Below, piece by piece: positions 1 through 11,348 of a stretch of DNA of 64,000 nt. Where the stretch lies: the NCBI GenBank assembly GCA_964017065.1, contig OZ024783.1, forward strand, positions 6,071,572 to 6,135,571, written 5' to 3'. Position numbers and translations under genes: made by a program. The DNA is from Haliclona indistincta. Lineage: Eukaryota > Porifera > Demospongiae > Haplosclerida > Chalinidae. Positions within the stretch are counted from its first letter, which is position 1; each line of letters begins with the position of its first letter. The notes under the pieces are model-generated. The model saw nothing but the letters and a program-made list of their open reading frames with translations. It was not told the origin of the DNA and did no database searches.

Positions 1-497
1 GAGACGTGGTAGGATGCCGTGACAATCCATGCAGGTTGCAAGTAATGATGAGTGGCCTGCAATGTTTGAAGCTAGCGTCTCTGCCTACTTCTAAACAATG
101 GTACTGCCCTTACTGTAGAAAACTTCCATGCTTTAAACGGAAGAGAAATAAGAAACTTTAATATTGATGTTAATCAAATGGTACATATAATACTACAGAC
201 TCACACATATTACTAGTGCACAAAAAAAAAACCATGCATGGTGAGTTAGCAGCTTTGAAAATCTGAAGATGCGCTTTCCTAAGTTTCCTTTGTCTCTAGC
301 GCTACGATTTCCGCAATTGATCACAGCACAGATAACCATCTCACGCGTTTATTATGATAACACTATAGCCTACGTGTGCACCAACATGGCGGCTGCCTAA
401 TAACGTAACATTGAACCACGCCCACTGCAAGAGGTCTATACAACTTGAGCCCTCGCAACCGACTGTCGATCAGCATACGGTGCAATTGCTGACAAAA
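1..497 (+). promoter_or_regulatory. 5' flank and conserved leader of receptor A
   Basis: No coding region was seen before the ATG at 498. The segment 439-497 closely matches the stretch just upstream of receptor E (46959-47019), and shorter parts match upstream of C and D, so this is probably the 5' UTR or core promoter shared by the family. A YY1-like ATGGCGGC word lies near 385-394. The transcription start was not determined. Confidence 0.35.
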
Positions 498-1162
498 ATG
501 TTCCTATCTTTGAACATTTTGAGGTTATTATTATGGTTCATCGCTATGCTTACGATGGCTTTGTCAGTCCTTCCCTTGAGCACTGGTAAGTAGTATGCCA
601 TGATCATCGAGTGTGCTAAATTAATGCTTGTATACTGACCCGCGCAGCAATGAGTGGAGTATCTGAACTACCATTTCTTGACTTGGGAGATGAATCTCGT
701 GTGTCTGGTGAAGGAAAATTCTTTGGATATGATGACCATGCGTCTGAGTTGCTAAACTCTATTCCGTTTCCCTTTGGCAATTGCACCGAGACGAGTGTTT
801 ATGTGAGTTTGAAAAAAGTTGTTCAAATGCAGTAATAGTTTGACGACGGTACACATAATTATTATACCGTAGATTCCAGTAATGGACTCATAAGTTTTGG
901 AGCTTCATTTACAGATTTCTTTCCAAGAGAATTCCCTATCAGTCAAAAGGTTGTTGCTCCATACTGGGATGATATTGATCTTACAGAAAAAGGATTGTTC
1001 TTGTATGCCGCACTAATTCAAGGCCAAGAGTCTCGTCTCAATAACAGTCTTGCTATAATTTATTTGACCTTGTTAATGGTTATATCACTGATACTGTGTT
1101 AAAGGGTGCATCAGTTTTTCAAGCTAGTTGGATTTTAGCAGTACGATGGATTGACACATGCC

Positions 1163-1871
1163 TAGCCTCGCCTCCAGGCTAGATATCATAATAATATAGC
1201 CTGGTACAGACTGTCTACGCATGCGCGCAATATCTACACTAATAACAAGATAATTATATTCATGATTTTTGCAAGTAGCTGTATTTTCCTAGCCATGGGT
1301 ATTCGTGCAGACAGAGTCGCTGCGTGCAGTTTGCTTGCCTATTGATAGGCATTGAATATAGCAAATTTCAGCAATGCAGTGTTAGCCATCGCGGAGCTAC
1401 GAGCTCGCCCTGTGAAGACTACACACGATTGATTGTACACACTCTTTCTTTAGTTGTGCGGAAGGTACGAAGCTAAAACTGCTCGAGCATGCTCATCTGC
1501 CATCTGTGCAGGAATCCATGCGATGTTTTCGCCGAGCGCTGCTCGTACGCTACGTGGTGCCAGGCAGCACAACCTGCGTTGCTGTAATATCGCGTACGAG
1601 CAGCACCATTCCAGCTTTGCCAACTCTCTCAAGAGCATATTTTACAACGTCATTGAAGGTATCGGTAGCAGTAACAGTAGCGCTAGCTGAGCGCTAGTCA
1701 TTGTTGATGTAAATTGGAACGGACGTATTTCTAAACGTGCGCGAACAAATTCACGGAACGTACACGGTGTTTTACTAATTACACCAGTTTTGGTGTAATT
1801 TTGGAGCATGCGCAGACAGTCTGTACCAGGCCATCTCTCAGCTTTGGGGGAGTGGCCTGGAGGCGAGGCTA
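1163..1871. mobile_element. 709-bp MITE with 9-bp target duplication, in the NIDO exon of A
   Basis: The element starts TAGCCTCGCCTCCAGGC and ends with its exact reverse complement. A second inverted block (about 1199-1226 against 1806-1832, core GGTACAGACTGTCT) lies inside. It is flanked by direct copies of ACACATGCC at 1154-1162 and 1872-1880. No transposase is visible. A 9-bp duplication with terminal inverted repeats suggests a non-autonomous Mutator-like element, but the superfamily call is tentative. It interrupts the NIDO exon of receptor A. Confidence 0.85.
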
Positions 1872-4800
1872 ACACATGCCCAATTGACAATCCCAGTTGT
1901 ATTTCGGTAATTGACTTTAATATATCAATGTGATGAAAATTAAGAACATTATTTTTTCTCTGAAATGTAGACGAATACATTTCAAGCAGTGTTGGCAACT
2001 GATAGTGTCAGATCCTACGCCATCTATACATATGAGTGTGGGAAACTAAACTGGAGGTTTCATAATGCTGCCATTGGATTTAGTGCCTCTCCTAGCTTCT
2101 ATGCTGAGCATCCTCTCTCTCGCAACTCTAGTGTAAATGAAATTGCCTGCATTAATAGAAATTCCACTCCATCCAGTAACTGGAGCAATGTTGTATATCA
2201 AATCAGCAGAAATGGTTAGTGCATCATAAGTATATTGGGTAATATCCAATAAACCACTTCTGTTTCAGGACAGCTCACTGAGTTCTTAGCCATTTCGAAC
2301 AGTTCAACGATCACATTTAGTTGGAAACCACCCCTCGACATAAATGGGACAATTAATAACTATACTATTCAATGCTCAATACCTGGAACTGGAGTAACAC
2401 ACATTCTTGATCTGGAAGGTTCACAAAATGCAACCACACTGAGTGGACTCCTACCATACACTGAGTACATGTGTAGTATCACAGCTCACACCAGCAATGA
2501 AATAGGCTCACCAGCCTCAGTTACAGTTACTGCTCTACAAGATGGTGAGTTGGGCTATACAGCATGTATTACATGTTGCTATCATTTTCTTTAAGTTCCA
2601 AGTGGAACACCACAAAACTTCTCTGTCTCCACAACATCACATATGCTCACTCTCTCCTGGTCTCCCCCACTTCCATCAAAACGTAATGGAGTCATCATCA
2701 GCTATCTTGTTGTCTGTACTATTGATAATGTGAAGAAAAGCAACAGAACTTTAGGAACAATTAAACTCATAGGAATTGATCCTTTCACCAATTATACTTG
2801 TTCGGTGCATGCAGCAACGTTGGTAGGAGATGGTCCACCAGCAACAATTAGTGGAATCTCTGATGAAGATAGTGAGTACATTACTATAATATAGCTACTG
2901 TGATAACGCTCATGATATTCTGTACAGTACCTGCAGGACCACCTCGTCAGGTTATGATCATTGCTGAAAACTCAACTTCAATTACTGTTAGTTGGAGTGC
3001 TCCATCAACACCAAATGGAGTGATCACTGAGTACCAGCTCCAGTGTTCTGGTCATGTGCAAGTTTTCAATCGCACTGTGAAAGGCTCACAGACAGCAACC
3101 ACACTGAGTGGACTCCTACCATACACAAACTACTCTTGTAACATCACTGCTCACACCAGTGCAGGAGGAGGCCCATCAACAACAGTTAACATTGCTACAG
3201 CACAAGATGGTTAGATCATAACCATAAATAATTGATAGTTGATAGTTAGTGTTTAATTGTCAATAGTTCCCAATGGACCGCCACAAAATTACACTATCTC
3301 AGTCACCTCTCGTACACTCACTCTCTCCTGGTGTCCTCCTCTCCTTTCACAACGTAATGGAGTCGTCATCAGCTATTTCATCACCTGCAGCTCAGGAGGC
3401 AGCATCAGAACCAGCAGTACCAGTTTGGCCATCACAGGACTGCAGCCGTTCACCAACTACACCTGTTCAGTGAGGGCAGCAACTACAGTAGGAGATGGAC
3501 CAGCAACAATGCTGGATATTGTTACCTCTGAAGACAGTAAGAAAATTTTTGTTGCAATAATATTAATGATAGATTGTTCACAGAACCTAGTACATCTCCT
3601 GGAAATGAGAGTGTAACCTTAATTACATCAACATCTGCTGTAATTTCATGGAGTCCTCCACTCAAGCCTAATGGAGTAGTCATCCAGTATAGGCTCCAGT
3701 GTGAGCCATATGTATGCCACAATGTATCCGGTTCACAAACTACAACCACACTGAGTGGACTCCTACCATACACCAACTACTCTTGTAACATCACAGCTCA
3801 CACCAGCGCTGGAAGAGGACCTGCAGCAACCGTTAACATTACTACAGCACAAGATGGTTAGATCATAAGCAAAAATTAATAATTATTATAAAGATTATTG
3901 TTTTACTCTCAATAGTTCCCAATGGACCACCACAAAACGACACTATAATTATTGGCAACTTCTCGTACACTCAATCTATCCTGGTCTCCTCCTCTCCTCT
4001 CACAACGTAATGGAGTAATCATTAACTATCTCATCACCTTCAGCTCAGGAGGCAGCTTCATCAACAGCACCAGAACCAGCAGTACCAGTCTGACCATCAC
4101 AGGACTGCAGCCATTCACCAACTACACCTGTTCAGCAAGAGCAACAACTTCAGTAGGAGATGGACCAGTTGCAGTGAATACTCTTTCAACGAAAGAGGAG
4201 AGTAAGTTCTGTCCTATAAAAATGATATTATTTTCTTCTGGTTCTTTTTTCAGGACCAGGAACACCTCCAGATATGATTGCTATTAACACTTAATTCAAC
4301 AGGCTTTACATTTAACTGGAACCCCCCAACAGAACCTAATGGAGTAATCACTAAGTATCAAATCTATTGCTTTGGTGAAGGACGTGTGTTCAGTCACACG
4401 GTGATAGGCTCACAGACTACAACCACCCTGAGTGGACTCCTACCATACACTAACTACTCCTGTAACATCACAGCTCACACCAGTGCTGGAGAAGGACCTG
4501 CAGCGGCTATCAGTTTGACTACCCGACAAGATGGTGAGTAAAATAAATATTCTCTTTAACATTAATTTTTCTTTTAGTTCCTAGTGGACCTCCGCTAAAC
4601 ATTCTATCATCAGCCACCTCTCGTACACTCACTCTCTCCTGGTCTCCTCCTCTCTCTTCCCAACTTAATGGAGTCATCATCAGCTATCTCATCACCTGCA
4701 GCTCAGGAGGAAGCATCATCAACAGCACTAGAACCAGCAGTACCAGTCTGACCATCACAGGATTGCAACCATTCACCAACTACACCTGTTCAGTGAGGGC

Positions 4801-7800
4801 AGCAACTTCAGTAGGAGATGGGCCATCTGCATCAATATATTCATTAATCACAAAAGAAGATGGTGAGTAACACTATATACTTGCACTGTGTGCGTGTACT
4901 TCTTCGTTTAGTACCAAGTGGACCTCCACAAAACTTCATCAACTTGGTCACATCTCGTACACTCACTCTGTCCTGGTCTCCTCCTCTCCCACCACAACGT
5001 AATGGAGTCATCATCAACTATCTCATCACCTGCAGCTTAGAAGGCAGCATCATCAACAGCACCAGAACCAGCAATACCAGTCTGACCATTACAGGACTGC
5101 AGCCATTCACCAACTACACCTGTACAGTGAGGGCTGCAACAATAGTGGGAGATGGACTAGCATCAATGCTAGATATTGTTACCTCTGAAGACAGTAAGAA
5201 AATTTTATTGCAATAATAATAATGATAGATTGTTTACAGAACCTAGTACACCTCCTGAAATGAGAGTGTAACCTTAATTACATCAACATCTGCTGTAATC
5301 TCATGGAGTCCTCTACTCAAACCTAATGGAGTAATCATCCAGTATAGGCTCCAGTGTGAGCCAAATGTAGGCCACAATGTATCTGGCTCACAGACTACAA
5401 TCACATTGAGTGGACTCATGCCATACATCAACTACTCTTGTAACATCACAGCTCACACTAGTGCTGGAAGAGGACCTGCAGCAACAGTTAACATTACTAC
5501 AGCACAAGATGGTTAGATCATAACCGAAATAATTATAAAGATAATTGTTTTACTCTCACTAGTTCCCAATGGACCACCACAAAAATACACAATATCGGCA
5601 ACCTCTCGTACACTCACTCTCTCCTGGTCTCCTCCTCTTCTCTCACAACGTAATGGAGTCATCATCAGCTATCTCATCACCTGCAGCTCAGAAGGCAGCA
5701 TCATCAACAGCACCAGAACCAGCAGTACCAGTCTGACCATCACAGGACTGCAGCCATTCACCAACTACACCTGTTCAGTGAGGGCAGCAACTTCAGTAGG
5801 AGATGGACCAGCAACATTACAAAATTTCATTACCTCTGAAGAAAGTAAAGACCGAAGAAATGCATGTTACATAGCAATGAGTGCACCATTATGAATTAAA
5901 TAACATAATTTATATAGGACCTGAAACTCTCCCAACAATTTTATCATCCTCTGCTTCTTCCACTACAATTACACTCACTTGGAGACCTCCCAATAAGCCA
6001 AATGGACTGTTGGTCGGGTACAGGTATAACCTTGTGTATTATGAAGTTATTACAAGAAACCCACCTACATCTCTCTATTTATTTGGCTCACAAACTACAA
6101 TCACATTGAGTGGACTTCAACCATATACTAACTACCAATTTTATATTATAGCTTACAATCGTGAATCAGGAGGTATAGCAAATACCATTGTTGCCACGAA
6201 ACAAGATAGTGAGCAATAAAACACCTTATTCCATGTCTTTGATTCGCTATATCAGTTCCCAGTGGGCCTCCTCTACATTTGACTGCATTAGCCATACCAC
6301 GAGCTATGTCACTAGTCTGGTCTCCTCCACATGTTGATGATCGAAATGGCATTATAATCAGCTATACTGTCAATTGTAGCTTAGCTGATGTCATTATTCA
6401 TCGCAGTACAACTAGTGAGACAAGATTGACTGTCACAGGACTTGAGCCATTCACTAACTACACCTGTTCTGTGAGTGCAGCTACTGTTGTTGGTAGTGGA
6501 CCAGCAGTTGTGAAGAATGTGATCACAGCAAAAGGTAAGACAGCTTTTCGGCTTTATATTGTTGTTGAAGTTTTGTTGCTATAGTTCCACCACGAGTTGT
6601 CACTGCACAAGCTGTTGTTATGCAAGTTATTAACAGCAATGTAGTGATACAGTTCAGTATCATGGATGGAGCTCCACCAGTTCAAGTAGAAGACATTTAC
6701 TGGAACTTCACTACATCATCAGGAATTAGCCAACAAGTTACCAATACTACTATGATATTTTTGTCATTCGATCGATTGACACTGACTATTAACAATGCTC
6801 AACTATCTCATACTGGAAGCTACATGATAACTGTTAGCAACCCAGCTGGTAGTAGTACTGGATCAGTTCAACTGAGCATTTTGGGTAAGTGACATTAAAA
6901 ATTTGTTACTTGACGTTATATTCTAATATTTAGTTCCAGCTCAACTATTGTATACCAATGGAACAAAAGTGACAAGATCTTCTACTGACGAAGGAACTGT
7001 GACATTCAATTGCACTGCTGATGGTATTCCAGAACCACGAATCTCATGGAGAAGAAATGGACAGTTTCTCATTATCAATCAGCTTCGTAGATACAGTGTG
7101 GTCACATCTACTAATAATGGATTCCGCTCGACTGAATTGCCTGGAGTTCGGCAGACAGAGAGCAAACTGACTATCAGAATTCTTAGAGAAATTGATGAAG
7201 GAACCTTCTCTTGCATAGCACAGAGTGCGACCACACCTCCAGCTGCTCTTCTTGTTCCCTTCCAGTTGAATATTGCGATACGTAAGTTTCATCATACATG
7301 TAGTTTAATGTGCTAATTATGGTAATCATACAGCTCCTCCACTCAATCATTGTGAGAACAATCCATGTCAAAATGATGGAACATGTGAAGATCTCAGTGA
7401 TAAGTATTCATGTCATTGTTCTGCACGTTTCACAGGACATACCTGTACTACTCGTAAGCAAATTACTGTGCAAAAATGCTGTAAGCTTTATTTCTTATGT
7501 TTTAGCTGTCAGACATTCTTTTAAACCAGTGATCACAACACAGCCTATGAATATCAATGGTGATCTGTTCAGTACTGTCAGTGTCACTTGTATTGCTGAT
7601 GAGGGGTATCCTGAACCTGAGATCATCTGGTACAAAGACGGCACTAAAGTGAGGACTCCGAGTACACCAAATACTTTAGTGATTGAGGAACTGAGACCAA
7701 GCGATCGTGGGTTCTACTACTGTGAAGCAGTCAATGTTGCAGGTACTGCCACATCCAACACTGTTCTGGTCAATATAAAAGGTTAAGTTGTCACTAATTT

Positions 7801-10800
7801 TCTGCAGATCATTTTAAGATATTAATGTGTAGGTGTGGTTCAGTATAAAGCATTTATTCGTCAAAATGAAACTGAATTGATTGATTCAAACACTCTTTTA
7901 CAACAGGTGACAAAATTCCAGTTCATGTTTAGCAAGTTTTACATGTAATTTTCAGATCAACAATGCTCTTGCAGGGAGTAAACTTGATGGTAATGCCTCT
8001 TTCTTTTTTATTCAACAACTAATGTCAGAAAGGTAAGACATTAATTTTCTTAAAAGAACAAATATTAGCTTTACTAATATTATATAATATATATTAGTGC
8101 TACAACACGAGTTGTTCCTACATTGATCACACTGATTACTGATGATGGAGCTGGGAGTGAATTGTTACAGCAAAAAGTACTTGTTGAGATGAATAGAGTA
8201 AAAACACCAATCGGACTTCAAATTATTATTAAAATCACAAGTGTAGATAGATTTGGTGAGTGCACCTAAGTGTGTGCACTTTTAGTATTCTAAACATTCA
8301 CAATAAAATTTATTTATTTAGATGGTTGTCAGCAAAATATCACTACTATACCATCTGTTTCTGGAGATGATAACTTGACAATCACTATCACTTGGCCAGA
8401 GACTAATCTAACAGAAGTTGCTGTGGTAACATGTCCGTGTGGTACTCTGAATATTACATCCCAGGTAGCTACTCGACGCTGTGGAGGTAATTTCATCAAT
8501 GGAGCACAGTGGGATACAGCTGATGTTGATCCTTGCAACTTGACAGATAGTGCACGAAGAATCTGCCAGTTATCAGAGGTAACAAAATTATAATCAGACA
8601 CCAGTTTGTTTTATGTACGTATAGTTAAGAACAGAGGAACGTCTTAAAAGACTGGAAGAGTTTACTAATTCATCAAATGAGATCATGAGTGATGATGTGT
8701 CTGCTTCTGTGACAGTTTTAGTAGCTTCTACTGAAGATGTTGAAGGAAACAGAACAGTAAGTTATCGATAGGTAAATTACTGTTAGAGACATCTCACCTT
8801 TATGTAGTTATCTGAAAATTTCCTCAATGTTGTGGATAATATTGTAAGAGCTGAGCCAATGGTACTTCAAGAGAGTCAAGCAGATGCAAACAGCTCAGCT
8901 AAGTATGTTGATTCATTGCTTATAATTACAACAAAATAATATTTGTACTTTCTGCAGGTTGTTAGATGCTGTGGAAAGAGTTAGCGAGAGTATTCCTATC
9001 CCAGAGAATGAGACGTCTGCTCTTGTCAAACAATCAACTTTTGCTGTCTCAGTTCAGAAAGTAGACCCCATGACATTCACTGGACTCAACATTAGTGCAG
9101 TCATTGAAAGCTTTAATGATCAGAGAATTGATGAGCTAATGGTGAACATGATGATGAGCAATGAGAGATCAACTGGTTCACTGTCCCTACCGAGTAACTT
9201 GCTTCAGAAGGCAAATGGAACCAGAGTGACGATGTCAGTGTTTGCCACAAACTCACTGTTCTTGAGAAGAGATAACATTTATACAGAGGTAGCTAGCATC
9301 GTCATATCTGCTTCAGTTGTGGGAACATCGAGAGTTGAAAATTTAGATCCACCCGTCATAGCTGAGTTTCAAAGAAACCCAGTAAGCTTATTTTCATAAT
9401 TATTAATGTGATTGCAAGTGTGATTTTTTGCTTACCTATAGAATATCAATGGCAGCAATCCAGTTTGTTCATTCTGGGATCAGTCTCTTGACAGTAAGAA
9501 ACATATATACCACATGACTCAATGTTACACTACTATTGTTAGATGGTTATGGAGGATGGTCATCTGAAGGATGTAATACCAGCAACAGCTCTAATCCAAA
9601 TGATACTGATGTCATTTGCATGTGCAACCATCTCACCAATTTTGCTATTTTACTAGTAAAAGAATTTATATTTATTGTACATGTATGTACATAACGTTTT
9701 GCTTTGCACATTTGCAGGATACTTCGCCACAATTTGGAAACAGAAAAGTATTAAATCGTCCTGAAGACTTCCTCCTAAATGCCTTGTCATATATTGGTGT
9801 GATACTGTCCATGGGCGGTCTTTTGCTCACCATAGTTTCATATATTGGCACACGGTCAGTCAATACAGAGTTCAAAAAATTAATTATACTATTGTTACAA
9901 TAATGTTATGTACAGGAAATTGCGTCTCTCTGATCACGGACAACTGTTGCTCAATCTCTGTTTTGCTCTACTCGGATTATACATATCATTCATCTTCTCC
10001 ATCCACAGTAGTAGTGTGCCTGCATTGTGTGCCATAGTCTCTATCATGTTACACTACTTCATGCTGGTGGTGTTCATGGTGATGGCTGCTGAAGCTGTTA
10101 ATGGTTACATGAAGTTAGTGGTTGTACTGGGTAACAAAATTAGTCACTATGTCATCAAAGTCATTGTGATATGTTGGGGTATGTCACTGTATACAAAATG
10201 TTTAGTAACCAATAATAATTTCAATCATTCTCCAGTTATTCCGGCATTTGTGGTATTATTTTGCTTTGCTCCTAGTCCAAGATTATACATTCATCCAAAT
10301 GTGTAAGTAGCTAACATAATACATGTACTAAAAAAGGATTGAAGATTCTCATTATTCATTTTTTCTTGCAGGTGTCGTGTACATGGAGTTCCTTTCTACG
10401 TTGGTCTTGTAGCACCATTTTTGATTATCTATCTGTTTAATTGGATTGTCTACGCCATCATTCTGGCTAGTCTTTGCCGTAAAAACTACCAAAAACAGGA
10501 CGAAAAAAGAAACAATCGAGGTCAAATAAAACAGCAACTGATTGCAGCAGCTATCTTGTCGATTCTCTTTGGCTTGGGTTGGGGCATTGGTCTATTAGCA
10601 ACAGAAGGTGTTGGAGTGGAAGCTCTTCATGACTTCTTCTCTGCAGTGTTTATCATCTGCACGGCCTTTCAAGGATTTATGATCTTCATCTTGCGAACAC
10701 TGCTTTCAAAACAAGCTCAAACAACTTGGGCAAGATGGTTCCACATGGCAACTGGAAGAGATTCCTCACACTTGACATCCTCTGCTAGTATCAGTCAAGC

Positions 10801-11163
10801 TTGGCGCACTCGACGTTCTCCAAAGCATTCAAGGTTTGACAGTAGTGCAGAACAAGGGGATACTCTTAAAAATAAAATTTCAACTTTACAATGGAATGTC
10901 AACAACACGTCATTCCCTCCTGGGCTAATAGTGACTGGACAGCGTGAGCTTGACGAAAAGAAACCATGTACAGGCGAAGTCATAAGCAACTATCTTACAG
11001 AAAGAACTGCAGAATTTGAAAGAGCACTGACAAGTAATGATTACGAAGAAGTAGGCCCAACACTAGTGTCCAAAGAACCATTGACAAGCAATGAATATGA
11101 AGTGGTAGATACATCCAAAGAAACACATATCTATGAGGTGGTGGAAACTTCACTGACAGAACC

Positions 11164-11348
11164 TGTGGAAGTCTCAAGTCAAGTCAAGTTTAGTGGAGCC
11201 AAATCAATATTAATAATTCAGATCAGTGCACAGCAGCTATTTATAGACATGTACAGTACAATGATAAAAAGGTTGCTATTGTGCCAGCACAATGCATGTA
11301 GGTCATGATAAAACCGGTTTAGTTCTGTCCAGACAAGGTGTCTCCACA
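11164..11348 (-). repeat. 3' LTR of the Ty3-type element
   Basis: This 185-bp copy differs from the other LTR at two positions (an A/G near its left end and a T/G near its right end). The pol stop codon lies inside it. In the sense of receptor A, readthrough into this LTR adds about 48 foreign residues before a stop at 11306-11308. Confidence 0.95.

Noticed and set aside
1642..1998. 118-codon minus-strand open frame
   Set aside because: It spans the MITE and part of the NIDO coding sequence antisense; no domain and no codon support.
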